Origin: Bacteroidales bacterium KHT7
GTDB lineage: Bacteria > Bacteroidota > Bacteroidia > Bacteroidales > Bacteroidaceae
Assembly (NCBI GenBank): GCA_900102385.1
Contig: FNBQ01000017.1
Location: 12,415-76,414, forward strand
DNA: 64,000 nucleotides
Direction of reading: 5' to 3'
This document shows, one piece after another, positions 1-9,325 of the stretch. A program made the position numbers and the translations under genes. Position 1 is the first letter of the stretch. The number at the start of each line of letters is the position of its first letter. The notes beneath the pieces were generated by a model. That model saw only the letters and a list, made by a program, of their open reading frames with translations. It made no database searches and had not been told where the DNA came from.

Positions 1-14
1 AAACATTTTGTCAT

Positions 15-194
15 CCCAACGTCAACGCCTTGGGTATGTAAAAGGAAAACAAAAATCGCCCCGTCATGCAGAAAACATATAAAACATGTCCGTGACCAGC
101 CAAATAAACATTCGCCCCAAAGGGGCAATAATCTATTAGCCCAATGGCAACGCCTTGGGTAATTGGAACGAATAAGAAAACGCCCTGTAGGGGC
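15..194. repeat. REP-like palindromes next to a RAYT gene
   Basis: Two kinds of short palindrome occur twice each just before the transposase gene. The first is CCCAA-N10-TTGGG, at 15-34 and 140-159, and both copies end in CAACGCCTTGGGTA. The second is a GC palindrome followed by CAATA, at 114-126 (GCCCC-AAA-GGGGC) and 182-194 (GCCC-TGTA-GGGGC). A partial copy lies near 57-63. Repeats of this size beside a Y1 transposase are what is expected of REP elements and their RAYT. Confidence 0.6.
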
Positions 195-216
195 AATAGA
201 TAAAAAGAATACAAAT

Positions 217-672
217 ATGTCACAATCGCTTTGTAAAATATATCTGCACATAATCTTCCACGTGAAGACCACCAGCCCCACCATTGATGGCGAACATTTG
301 AAACGATTACATAGCTATGTAGGCAAGCTTGTCAATACCACCGGCTGCCAAGTTCTGTGCGTGGGTGGCACAGAGAATCACATACATGCGCTGGTATTGC
401 TATCAAAGACAGAAACCGTAGCACACCTTGTAGAGGAGATGAAACGTAACAGTAGCCGATGGATAAAGACCATTTCGCCACAATATGAGAAATTTGCATG
501 GCAAGGCGGATATGCTGCATTTTCTGTCAGTCAATCACAGGTTGATACAGTGATTGCATATATCAAGAATCAAGAGGAGCATCATAAAAAACAGAATTTC
601 AGAGATGAATATTTGAGCTTTTTGCGATTATACAAAATTGAATATGACGAGAGGTTTGTATTATCCGACTAA
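217..672 (+). CDS. REP-associated tyrosine transposase (IS200/IS605-like, Y1 family)
   Basis: A 151-residue single-domain Y1 (HUH) transposase. The metal-binding HUH motif is NHIHAL near residue 52, and the candidate catalytic tyrosine is in the helix VIAYIKNQEEHH near residue 115. Enzymes of this family cut and rejoin single-stranded DNA at hairpins. Lone members surrounded by short palindromes (RAYTs) are thought to spread or maintain REP sequences. The reading frame is open upstream to 163, but that stretch lies in the palindromes, and the ATG at 217 begins the recognisable domain (MSQSLCKIYLHIIFHVK). No tnpB or inverted IS ends are seen. It lies 116 bases before hsdR on the same strand. 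Confidence 0.85.
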   Translation: MSQSLCKIYLHIIFHVKTTSPTIDGEHLKRLHSYVGKLVNTTGCQVLCVGGTENHIHALVLLSKTETVAHLVEEMKRNSSRWIKTISPQYEKFAWQGGYAAFSVSQSQVDTVIAYIKNQEEHHKKQNFRDEYLSFLRLYKIEYDERFVLSD

Positions 673-788
673 GATATGCAAGCTTTTGTTACAAAGTAGC
701 GAGAAAATATATACAAAGGACGATGCCATTGACCGATAGTTCATTCGCCTTTTAGGCTGATAGTCTCACAATAAAATGAAAAACGATT

Positions 789-3700
789 ATGTCAAAGGAT
801 TATAGCGAAGACCAACTAATACAGAAAAGTACTGCCGAGCTGCTTGAGAAGGAACTTGGCTGGACGGGTATATATGCTTTCGACCAAGAAACGTTGGGCA
901 AAAACGGTACGTTGGGACGCACCAGTTATCACGAAGTGCTGCTTACACGCAGCCTGCAATCGGCTTTGAAACGCCTTAATCCTTGGCTCACCGACAAGCA
1001 GATGCAAGAAGCCACCGAACGTATGGTTGAGCACATGAGCAGTCAGACGCTGATGCAGATAAACGAGCAGAAATATCAGCTTATCCGCGATGGTATTCCT
1101 GTTGTGCGTACAAAGCCTAATGGCGAGACCGAGGAGGTGCGTGTAAAAGTAATAGATTTTGCATCGCCCGATAAAAACGAGTTTCTTTGTGTAAGAGAGA
1201 TGCAGGTTTATGGTTCGCTGTATCGCCGACGTGCCGACATTGTTGGCTTTGTTAATGGTATTCCGCTGTTGTTTATAGAACTAAAAAACCATGATGTTGA
1301 GGTGGTCGATGCCTTTAATCAGAACTATCGCGATTATCTTGACACCATACCGCAACTGTTCTATCATAATGCCTTTATTATGTTCAGCAACGGACTTGAG
1401 GCACGTGTGGGTACGATTGATTCGAAATGGGAATTTTTCCATGAGTGGAAAAGACTGACTGAGGGTGATGCCGGCAACATTGAGCTGCCTACAATGCTGC
1501 GAGGCATCTGCAAAAAAGAAAATTTTCTCGATTTGCTCGAAAACTTCATACTCTACGACCATAGCGGAGGACGAACTGTTAAGATTCTGGCTCGAAATCA
1601 TCAGTATCTGGGTGTGAATCAGGCTGTAGAGATGTATCGTAGCCGACAGTATCTAAACGGAAAACTTGGAGTTTTCTGGCATACACAGGGTAGTGGTAAG
1701 AGCTATTCTATGCTGTTTCTGACACAGAAAATACGTCGCAAGTTCGAAGGCTCGCCAACGTTTCTGGTCCTTACCGACCGCGATGAACTAAACAAGCAGA
1801 TAAGTGATATCTTCGAGAATTGCGGACTGTTAGGAAATGTAAAAGCCAAAAATTTTATTGCCAGCAGCGGAGAAGATCTAAAGATGAAACTGAAGGGTAA
1901 TCCGTCGTTCATCTTTTCGCTAATCCAGAAGTTTAACGATGCCAAGGCTGAGCCTATCTATCCCGATCACGATATTATAGTAATAAGCGACGAGGCGCAC
2001 CGTACGCAGAACGGCATTTTTGCCGACAATCTGATGCACATGCTACCAACGGCTCATCGTATAGGTTTTACAGGTACGCCATTGCTGTCGCACGACCATA
2101 TTACGGAACGTACATTTGGTAATTATGTAAGTGTCTACGACTTCAAACGTGCCGTTGAGGACAGGGCAACAGTGCCGTTGTATTACGAGAACAGAGGCGA
2201 GAAACTAAAGGATTTGCAGAATCCAGAAATAAACGATGAAATTGTTGCTGCTCTTGATATGGCTGGAGACTTGGACGCTTCGCAACTGGCTAAACTTGAA
2301 CGTGAATTTGCCAAGGAAGTGCATTTGCTTACTGCCGAAAAGAGACTGCGTGTGGTGGCAAAAGACTTTGTTAGTCATTATAGCGATTTGTGGACATCGG
2401 GCAAGGCTATGTTTGTTTGCTACAATAAGGTTACTTGCGTGCGTATGTACAACTATGTGCAAGAATACTGGCAACAGGAAATAGAAAAACTGGAAACAGA
2501 GATAAAGAACTGCAACTTGCAGCAAGAGGTGCAGGAGATGCGTCGTAAACTTGAATGGATGCAGCAGACGGAGATGGCAGTTGTGGTATCACAGGAACAG
2601 AACGAACTGAAGACATTCCAGAAATGGAATCTCGATATTGTGTCGCATAGAGAAAAGATGGAGAAACGCGAGCTTGACAAAGAATTCAAGGATGCCGATT
2701 CGCCTTTGCGCATAGTTTTTGTTTGTGCTATGTGGCTTACTGGTTTCGATGTGAAAACCCTGTCGTGCCTTTATATAGACAAGCCAATGAAGGCGCATAC
2801 GCTTATGCAGACTATAGCACGTGCAAACCGTGTGTCGGAAGGTAAGTTGAATGGGCTTGTAGTCGATTATATAGGTATTGTTAAGTCGTTGCGTCAGGCA
2901 TTGGCTGATTATACAGCAAACCCGGATGCCGGAAAAGATGGAAACGACCCGACTGTTGATAAGGCAGAGTTGATTAAACATGTATATGATGTTATATCGG
3001 CAACAGAATCATTTTTGAAAGAGCATGACTTTGTGTTGGATAGTCTTGTTGGTGCCGAAAGTTTCATGAAACTGTCATTGTTGAAAAGTGCTGCCAATGC
3101 AATGTGCGAGACGGCAGAGATAAGAAAGACTTACTGTACGTATTCAACCACATTGTTAAATCTGTGGAAATATCTTGACAGAGAAGATATTACGCCAGAT
3201 ATGAAACATCGAAAAGATGCTATCGAAGCCATTTACAAGGAATTGCAGAAAAAACGCAAACATGCTGATATTACGGATTTGAGCGTTACTATCAATGAAA
3301 TAATAAACGAACATCTTGACATTCAGCCTGAAATTCTCTCTGATGGTGATGAGAAAAAATCTTTTGATATTAGCGCGATAGATTTTGAACTCTTGCGCCG
3401 TGAATTTGCAAAAAGCCGTGAGAAAAATCTTGTTCTGAAAGATATTCAAGAACTGCTGCAAGAGCGAATTGCAGAAATGCTGAGGCAGAATCCGTCGCGA
3501 ATAAACTTCTATGAAAAGTATAAGCAGATAATCTATGATTATAATCAGGAGCAAAACCGTGCATCGATAGAAAATACTTTCAAGGAATTGATGAAGCTGG
3601 CAAATGGATTGACCGAAGAGGAACAGAGGTACGTGCGCGAGGGTTTTGAAAATAATGAGCAACTTTCGATGTTCGATGTTCTGGTGAAAGACGATTTGAG

Positions 3701-3941
3701 CAAGGGGGACATAAAAAAGATAAAGGAAGTGGCTGTGGAGCTGCTGAATGAGATAAAGCAGAAACTTGCGGGAATGAATAATCCGTTTGATAAGCCGAAT
3801 ACTAAGGCGGCAATTATTGTAACGATTCGTGATGTTCTATGGAAAGAACTCCCAGAAAGTTATAGCGAGGAGAATATAACATATTATCGTGATGTAGTTT
3901 ATGATTATGTAAGTCAGCATTACGCAGGTGGTATAGCGTAA
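789..3941 (+). CDS. hsdR: Type I restriction enzyme, R (endonuclease/translocase) subunit
   Basis: The 1050-residue motor and nuclease subunit of a type I restriction-modification complex, near the usual length for EcoR124-type HsdR. The N-terminal nuclease domain has the PD-(D/E)xK signature as RADIVGF followed by FIELKNH (ELK near residue 164). The SF2 helicase core shows Walker A TQGSGKS (near 300), DEAHR (near 401), GFTGTPL and QTIARANR. The C-terminal third is the helical part that contacts the methylase. HsdR needs HsdM and HsdS; neither follows here, so they would have to lie upstream of the window beyond the RAYT, or be absent. The gene ends at a hairpin shared with the convergent flavodoxin gene. 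Confidence 0.93.
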   Translation: MSKDYSEDQLIQKSTAELLEKELGWTGIYAFDQETLGKNGTLGRTSYHEVLLTRSLQSALKRLNPWLTDKQMQEATERMVEHMSSQTLMQINEQKYQLIRDGIPVVRTKPNGETEEVRVKVIDFASPDKNEFLCVREMQVYGSLYRRRADIVGFVNGIPLLFIELKNHDVEVVDAFNQNYRDYLDTIPQLFYHNAFIMFSNGLEARVGTIDSKWEFFHEWKRLTEGDAGNIELPTMLRGICKKENFLDLLENFILYDHSGGRTVKILARNHQYLGVNQAVEMYRSRQYLNGKLGVFWHTQGSGKSYSMLFLTQKIRRKFEGSPTFLVLTDRDELNKQISDIFENCGLLGNVKAKNFIASSGEDLKMKLKGNPSFIFSLIQKFNDAKAEPIYPDHDIIVISDEAHRTQNGIFADNLMHMLPTAHRIGFTGTPLLSHDHITERTFGNYVSVYDFKRAVEDRATVPLYYENRGEKLKDLQNPEINDEIVAALDMAGDLDASQLAKLEREFAKEVHLLTAEKRLRVVAKDFVSHYSDLWTSGKAMFVCYNKVTCVRMYNYVQEYWQQEIEKLETEIKNCNLQQEVQEMRRKLEWMQQTEMAVVVSQEQNELKTFQKWNLDIVSHREKMEKRELDKEFKDADSPLRIVFVCAMWLTGFDVKTLSCLYIDKPMKAHTLMQTIARANRVSEGKLNGLVVDYIGIVKSLRQALADYTANPDAGKDGNDPTVDKAELIKHVYDVISATESFLKEHDFVLDSLVGAESFMKLSLLKSAANAMCETAEIRKTYCTYSTTLLNLWKYLDREDITPDMKHRKDAIEAIYKELQKKRKHADITDLSVTINEIINEHLDIQPEILSDGDEKKSFDISAIDFELLRREFAKSREKNLVLKDIQELLQERIAEMLRQNPSRINFYEKYKQIIYDYNQEQNRASIENTFKELMKLANGLTEEEQRYVREGFENNEQLSMFDVLVKDDLSKGDIKKIKEVAVELLNEIKQKLAGMNNPFDKPNTKAAIIVTIRDVLWKELPESYSEENITYYRDVVYDYVSQHYAGGIA

Positions 3942-3949
3942 ATAATATT

Positions 3950-3991
3950 TAACGGTGCATCAAGTTGTTATAAACTTTTGATGCACCGTTA
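3950..3991. terminator. Bidirectional terminator between hsdR and the flavodoxin gene
   Basis: TAACGGTGCATCAA at 3950-3963 pairs perfectly with TTGATGCACCGTTA at 3978-3991 across a 14-base loop. It sits between two convergent stop codons, so it probably serves both genes. Confidence 0.75.
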
Positions 3992-3993
3992 GT

Positions 3994-4764
3994 TTATCTT
4001 ATAAAATTCGTGTACTTGCCGCGCTCTCTTTCTGGACGTTTGGCTGAGCCGGTGGAGAATTGCTTTAGCATATAAGCCATGTTGTCGGCAAGCGTGCGCA
4101 TGGTCTGCAAGCCCTCTTCGTCTTGTGAAGCCTCGCCCTCGGCTGTTCCGTAGCCGATGTTCCAGTATTGCGAAGTAACGATAGGCATGTTGAGCATCTG
4201 GAAAGGCATTTGCAGAGTCTGGAAAGCGGCAGTTGCTCCTCCGCGGCGGCATACCGTTACGGCGGCGGCTGGCTTGCCTTGCAGTTTTGCTCCGCCCGAG
4301 TAGCACATTCTTTGCAGCACGGCGAGAACCTGACCGGCTGGCTGTCCGTAATAGACTGGCGAGCCGACGATTATGCCGTCACATTCTGCCATTTTGTCGA
4401 GAAGTTTGTTGCAAACATCATCGTCGAACACACATTTGCCAAGGTGCTCGGCATGGCATCGTCCGCAGGCAATGCAGCCATGAACAGGAAGGCTTCCGAT
4501 GTTTACAATCTCGCTGTCTATCGAATTCTTGTTCAACTGACCGGCAATCTCGGAGAGTAGGGTGAAGGTATTGCCTTTTCGTCGTGCGCTGCCGTTGATT
4601 AGCAGCACTTTAAGACTCTTCTTAGCCTCTCCCGATGAGCCTACGGTCGAAGCCAATGCCTCTACTCCCGACATGCTGATGGCTGCCGTTGCCGTGAGTG
4701 CGCCCATCTTTTTCAGGGCATCGCGTCGCGAAATGTTCTGATTTTTGTCTGTTTTGTCGTTCAT
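3994..4764 (-). CDS. Flavodoxin-family / NADPH-dependent FMN reductase-like protein with twin-arginine leader
   Basis: A 256-residue protein with a flavodoxin-like fold. KVLLINGSARRKGNT near residues 53-67 is the FMN-phosphate loop of the NADPH-dependent FMN reductase superfamily, and DGIIVGSPVYYG is the second flavin-binding stretch. Between them is a cysteine cluster, CIACGRCHAEHLGKC, common in iron-sulfur flavoprotein-like members. The N-terminus carries SRRDALKKMG followed by a hydrophobic alanine-rich segment, which looks like a Tat signal for export of the folded, cofactor-loaded protein. It stands alone, convergent with hsdR and 177 bases past metH. Substrate unknown. Confidence 0.8.
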   Translation of the reverse strand: MNDKTDKNQNISRRDALKKMGALTATAAISMSGVEALASTVGSSGEAKKSLKVLLINGSARRKGNTFTLLSEIAGQLNKNSIDSEIVNIGSLPVHGCIACGRCHAEHLGKCVFDDDVCNKLLDKMAECDGIIVGSPVYYGQPAGQVLAVLQRMCYSGGAKLQGKPAAAVTVCRRGGATAAFQTLQMPFQMLNMPIVTSQYWNIGYGTAEGEASQDEEGLQTMRTLADNMAYMLKQFSTGSAKRPERERGKYTNFIR

Positions 4765-4880
4765 AATCGTTTGTTTTTGAAAATCGCTGTTATCTTATTC
4801 ATATTAAGTTCATTGTGTGAATATAGCAAAAACGGAATGAAAATTCGTCTTTTTCGGTTTGATTTTATTCCGAAGGACAG

Positions 4881-4920
4881 AAAAAAACGTCCTCGATGCC
4901 GAGATATGACACCGAGGACG
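4881..4920 (-). terminator. Terminator of the fbp-metF-metH run
   Basis: Read on the minus strand, CGTCCTCG (4920-4913) pairs with CGAGGACG (4895-4888) and is followed by seven T (4887-4881). It lies about 20 bases past the metH stop. The rest of the gap to the flavodoxin gene (4765-4880) is AT-rich and shows nothing else recognisable. Confidence 0.8.
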
Positions 4921-4941
4921 CAGATTCTGATATGTTAAATA

Positions 4942-7900
4942 TTAGTGCTTTACGCTGAAATATTCTGCCTCCTCGTATGGAATGTACAGACCGCAGACAG
5001 ATGCTTGCGGATACATTGCGCCGTTCTCTGTAAGACTGATGCCCACGCTGCCAAAGTCTATTAGTTTGGCAATCTGGAAGATGCTGCGCTGGTCGGGCAG
5101 AGAAGGGTAGCCCACGGCTGGACGGATTCCGCCCCAGTTGTGCTTCTCCTTCAGCTCGCGGCTTAGATATTCGGCGGCAGCCTCTGCCAGTCGGTCTCCA
5201 ACCGTTTGCAGCAGAAGAGCGTCGTAGTCGCTCGCACCATGCTCTTTCTTCAGTTTCTCAAGACGGTCTACGAATGTCTGGCTAACGGTGCAGGCAAATG
5301 CTCCAACGCAGTTGTTTATGTAGTCGCACAATGAAAGGCAAGTGCCTTCGTTGCGGTTCTGTCGTGGAGTGGCAAGGTCGATGCTCTGGTTGCAGCAAGG
5401 GCAGTTGCTGTCGTGCTCGCTCTTTCTGAGCGTTATGTGTATGCGGTCGTCGAGTCCTTCGGCAGGGTAGAACGCCTGAATCACTCGGGCGGCGTAAGCC
5501 TTGTTGTCAGACAGTTCGGCAAGCAGGGCAAGAGCCTCTTCCTTCAGTTGGCGAGCCTCTTCCGTGTCGTCCTTAACCTTCCACGGCCAGTAGAAATAGT
5601 TCCAGTCGATAAGCGGGATGAGGTCGCGAACCATGATGCCCTCGTGCAGCCTTGCCCCGAAGAACGGCGGCGTGTGAGGCTTCTGCTTGCTCCAGTCAAC
5701 CACAAGACGGCGTTCGAGAGGCGATGTTTCGCCAAGACTCTTGCGCGTTTGCGAGCAAACTTGTTCGCGCAACTGCTTCTGTTCCTGTTGCTTGCGGATG
5801 CGTTCCTGTTCCGTTCGGTTTTCCTCTACCACGGCATCGTGTTGAGCCTCGTCGAGCAGACGCATGGCTATTCCCGGATTGCTTGCCGCGTCTCTTACAT
5901 GGAACACAGGACCGTCGTAGCAAGGCGCAATCTTCATGGCCGTGTGTACGGCTGATGTGGTTGCACCGCCCACCATCAGCGGAATCTTCATTCCGGCTTC
6001 TTGCATGGCAGATGCAACGGTGCACATCTCCTCAAGGCTCGGGGTGATGAGGCCCGAGAGACACACAATGTCGATATTCTGCTCCTTTACGGTTTGTATA
6101 ATCGTCTCCGTCGGAACCATTACGCCAAGGTCGATAACGTCGAATCCGTTGCATGAGAGGATTACTCCGACGATGTTTTTTCCAATGTCGTGAACATCCC
6201 CCTTTACGGTTGCAATCAGAATCTTGCCGCAGCCGGCGCTGTTGGTGTCCTGTCCTTTCTCTATGTAAGGTTGAAGTATTCCGATGGATTTCTTCATGTC
6301 GCGTGCCGCTTTTACGACCTGCGGAAGAAACATCTTTCCTGCGCCGAAGAGTTCGCCTACGCGGTTCATTCTGTCCATCAGCGGACCGGAGATTATCTCG
6401 AGCGGCGGCATTCCCTTGTCGAGAAGAGCCTGAACGTCAACGTCGGGCACTTCGTTCTCGGGCGCTGCCTTTTTAACAACTTCCTTTTTCTTCTCCGCCG
6501 GAACGATTGACGGCGCCATCTCAATGAGTTTGTCGCTCGCCTCGGGATAGGTGTTCAGAATAACCTCGGTTATTGCCAGCGCAAGATTCGGCTCGATGCT
6601 GAAATAGTCTACTTCGGTTGCCGGATTCATTATGGCCATGCCCATGCCGTTTGGTATGGCATGATGAAGGAATACCGAGTGCATTGATTCGCGCAGATAG
6701 TTGTTTCCGCGGAAGGCGAACGAGAGGTTGGATAGTCCGCCCGAGACGCGCGCCCCGTGCAGATTGTCCTTGACCCATCGGGTTGCGCGAATGAAATCGG
6801 CGGCGTATGCGGCATGCTCGGCCATTCCGGTGGCGATGGTCAGCACGTTAGGGTCGAAAATTATGTCTTCGGGAAGGAAGCCGGCCTTCTCGGTAAGCAG
6901 ACGGTACATTCGGTTGCATATTCGCACGCGGCTGTCGTAGTCGGTTGCCTGTCCATTCTCGTCGAAACACATGGCAATAACGGCTGCTCCGAGTCGCTTT
7001 ACAACCTTTGCGTGCTCCAGAAAATCCTCCTCGCCGAGTTTCAGGCTTATAGAGTTTACGATGCACTTTCCCTGACAGCATTTCAGACCTTGTTCAATAA
7101 CCTCGAAGCGCGATGAGTCGACCATTATCGGCACGCGGCTGATTGAAGGGTCGGATGCCAGAAGATTCAGGAATTTCTTCATCTCCTCGCCAGCCTCCAA
7201 AAGTCCGTCGTCCATGTTTATGTCTATTACCATTGCGCCGTCCTCAATCTGCTTTCGGGCAATGGTAAGAGCCTCGTCGTAGTTCTTTTCGCCAATCAGA
7301 CGAAGGAATTTTCGACTTCCGGCAACGTTGCATCGTTCGCCAACCTTTACGAACGTTTTGGCGTCGGCAACGAGCGGTTCGAGGCCTGCCAGATGCAGCG
7401 CGCCGTCGTGTGGCTTTGGCTGGCGGTGCTGATAGTCGGCCGGCAGGGCATCAATCATCTGGCGCATAGCAGCGGTGTGCTCGGGTGTTGTTCCGCAGCA
7501 GCCGCCAATCATGTTTACAAGATGCTCGCCGAAGTAAGGCTGCATCTGCGAAACCATGTCTTCGGGCGTGTCGTCGTATCCGCCAAACTGGTTTGGCAGA
7601 CCGGCATTCGGATGGCAGCTGATGTAGCAAGGCGCACATTCAGCCATCTGGCGCAGATATGGAATCATTCCGTCGGCTCCCAGACCGCAGTTCAGACCAA
7701 CGCAGAGCGGATTGGCGTGTGCCACGGAAGTGACGAAGGCCTCGACAGTCTGACCACTCAGCGTTCTGCCCGAAGCATCGCTCACGGTCATCGAAAGCAG
7801 AATTTCGGGCTCGGCATCGTTTGGCGACAGATGCTTGCATTTAAGAAATGCGCTGATGGCTGCCTTGGCATTGAGCGTATCGAAAATAGTTTCGACAAGA

Positions 7901-8343
7901 ATGCCGTCAACGCCTTCTTCTATAAGAGCCTTTATCTGTTCAAGGTACGCATCTTCGAGTTCGTCGAACGATATGGCGCGTGCCGACGGGTCGTTCACAT
8001 CGTCGCTCATCGAGAGCATCTTGCTCGTAGGGCCTACATCGCCGAGCACGAAAACCTTTCGTCCTTCGGCTTCTGAGGCGGCTTTCAGGGCAAGTCGGGC
8101 TGCTGCGCGGTTCAGTTCGTCAATCTTGTCTTCGAGATGATATTCGTGCTGCGAAACGCGCTGCGATGAGAATGTGTTGGTGGTGAGGATGTCGGCTCCT
8201 GCCGCAACGTAACGGCGGTGAATGTCAAGAATCAGTTCGGGCTGCGCAATGGACAGCTGGTCGTTGTTACCCTTCATCAGCAACGAGCCCATACCGCCAT
8301 CGAGCAGCATTATTTTTTCAGAAAAGGCTTCTCTTAATGTCAT
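4942..8343 (-). CDS. metH: Cobalamin-dependent methionine synthase
   Basis: Transfers a methyl group from 5-methyltetrahydrofolate to homocysteine through cobalamin. All modules are visible in 1133 residues. The N-terminal homocysteine domain has zinc cysteines in GLNCGLGADG and GGCCGTTPEH. The pterin-binding domain starts near VGERCNVAGSRKF. The B12 domain has the cofactor-ligand motif GDVHDIGKN. The C-terminal reactivation domain has RPAVGYP, the AdoMet site. This last domain is compact: the chain ends soon after EYFSVKH, where the E. coli enzyme continues by about 25 residues, and the segment before RPAVGYP is shorter. A cysteine cluster CPCC near residue 981 (plus-strand about 5391-5403) is not something I recall from the model enzymes. 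metF lies 34 bases upstream, so methyl-donor synthesis and use are probably co-transcribed. Confidence 0.95.
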   Translation of the reverse strand: MTLREAFSEKIMLLDGGMGSLLMKGNNDQLSIAQPELILDIHRRYVAAGADILTTNTFSSQRVSQHEYHLEDKIDELNRAAARLALKAASEAEGRKVFVLGDVGPTSKMLSMSDDVNDPSARAISFDELEDAYLEQIKALIEEGVDGILVETIFDTLNAKAAISAFLKCKHLSPNDAEPEILLSMTVSDASGRTLSGQTVEAFVTSVAHANPLCVGLNCGLGADGMIPYLRQMAECAPCYISCHPNAGLPNQFGGYDDTPEDMVSQMQPYFGEHLVNMIGGCCGTTPEHTAAMRQMIDALPADYQHRQPKPHDGALHLAGLEPLVADAKTFVKVGERCNVAGSRKFLRLIGEKNYDEALTIARKQIEDGAMVIDINMDDGLLEAGEEMKKFLNLLASDPSISRVPIMVDSSRFEVIEQGLKCCQGKCIVNSISLKLGEEDFLEHAKVVKRLGAAVIAMCFDENGQATDYDSRVRICNRMYRLLTEKAGFLPEDIIFDPNVLTIATGMAEHAAYAADFIRATRWVKDNLHGARVSGGLSNLSFAFRGNNYLRESMHSVFLHHAIPNGMGMAIMNPATEVDYFSIEPNLALAITEVILNTYPEASDKLIEMAPSIVPAEKKKEVVKKAAPENEVPDVDVQALLDKGMPPLEIISGPLMDRMNRVGELFGAGKMFLPQVVKAARDMKKSIGILQPYIEKGQDTNSAGCGKILIATVKGDVHDIGKNIVGVILSCNGFDVIDLGVMVPTETIIQTVKEQNIDIVCLSGLITPSLEEMCTVASAMQEAGMKIPLMVGGATTSAVHTAMKIAPCYDGPVFHVRDAASNPGIAMRLLDEAQHDAVVEENRTEQERIRKQQEQKQLREQVCSQTRKSLGETSPLERRLVVDWSKQKPHTPPFFGARLHEGIMVRDLIPLIDWNYFYWPWKVKDDTEEARQLKEEALALLAELSDNKAYAARVIQAFYPAEGLDDRIHITLRKSEHDSNCPCCNQSIDLATPRQNRNEGTCLSLCDYINNCVGAFACTVSQTFVDRLEKLKKEHGASDYDALLLQTVGDRLAEAAAEYLSRELKEKHNWGGIRPAVGYPSLPDQRSIFQIAKLIDFGSVGISLTENGAMYPQASVCGLYIPYEEAEYFSVKH

Positions 8344-8377
8344 TATTTTCTTTTGTGTGTTGTTTTTTTTCTTGTGG

Positions 8378-9325
8378 TTACAGATTATTCATTATGGTTT
8401 CTATCTGAGCCGCCGCATTCATTGTGTAGAAGTGCAGCGACGGAACATCTTGCTCGCGCAGTTCACGGCATTGTTCTATGCACCATTCAATTCCAACCTC
8501 TTTCACATCGTCGTTGTTCTGACATTTAGCCAGTTTTTGCGACAGTTTTTCAGGAAAATCAATGTGGAATGTTCGCGGAAGCATCGTCAGATGGTTTATC
8601 GTGCTCAGCGGCTTCAGTCCTGGAACGATAGGCACGTTTATGCCCACCTCGCGGCATCGATTCACGAAGTCGAAGTATTTCTGATTATCGAAGAACATCT
8701 GCGTAACGATGTAGCCTGCGCCGAGTTCAACTTTCTTCTTCAGAGCTTGGATGTCGACAGTCATGTTCATCGCTTCCTCGTGCTTCTCCGGATATCCGGC
8801 AACGCCGTAAGAGAACTGATGCGGAAGTTCGTGCTGACCGCCGTAGACCAGTTTACCGTTGTTAAAGTCGTTTATCTGCTGGCACAACTCGCTTGCGTAT
8901 TGCAGACCGCCTTCTTTCGGAATGAAACGGCTGTCTTGCTTAGACTTGTCGCCTCGCAGCACCAGAAGGTCGAGGATGTCGAGGAACGAGAGGTCGAACA
9001 GTTCGTTCTCGGTTTCCTGCTGCGAATATCCCGAGCAGATGATGTGGGGAACTACCGGAATGTTGTATTTCTGCTTTATTGCGTAGGCAATGGCAACGGT
9101 TCCCGGGCGCAGACGCTCTTCCACTCGTTTGTATATGTCTTTCTTTACCTCTTTGTACACATAGTCGTTACGGTGGGTAGTAATCTCGATGAATGCCGGA
9201 TTGAAATCAATCAGACGGTCTATCGTCTTGTAAATCTGTTCGATACTCTTGCCTCGCAGAGGTGGCAAGACCTCGAACGAGAATAGTGTTTTGTCGGTGT
9301 TTCGTAAAATCTCTGTTACAGTCAT
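8378..9325 (-). CDS. metF: 5,10-methylenetetrahydrofolate reductase
   Basis: A 315-residue FAD-dependent TIM-barrel enzyme that reduces methylene-tetrahydrofolate to the 5-methyl form used by MetH. It shows FSFEVLPPLRG near the N-terminus (the catalytic Glu), the conserved ITTHRND (E-to-T-type strand), LRGDKSK, and YIVTQMFFDN. Full length for the family. Its ATG overlaps the fbp stop by one base (TAATG), so translation is probably coupled. metH follows after 34 bases, so the pathway order in the operon is reductase then methyltransferase. Confidence 0.95.
   Translation of the reverse strand: MTVTEILRNTDKTLFSFEVLPPLRGKSIEQIYKTIDRLIDFNPAFIEITTHRNDYVYKEVKKDIYKRVEERLRPGTVAIAYAIKQKYNIPVVPHIICSGYSQQETENELFDLSFLDILDLLVLRGDKSKQDSRFIPKEGGLQYASELCQQINDFNNGKLVYGGQHELPHQFSYGVAGYPEKHEEAMNMTVDIQALKKKVELGAGYIVTQMFFDNQKYFDFVNRCREVGINVPIVPGLKPLSTINHLTMLPRTFHIDFPEKLSQKLAKCQNNDDVKEVGIEWCIEQCRELREQDVPSLHFYTMNAAAQIETIMNNL

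Noticed and set aside
8344-8377. SAM or cobalamin riboswitch for metF/metH
   Set aside because: Gaps inside the run are too short, and neither riboswitch core is seen upstream of fbp or of the ytxH-like gene.
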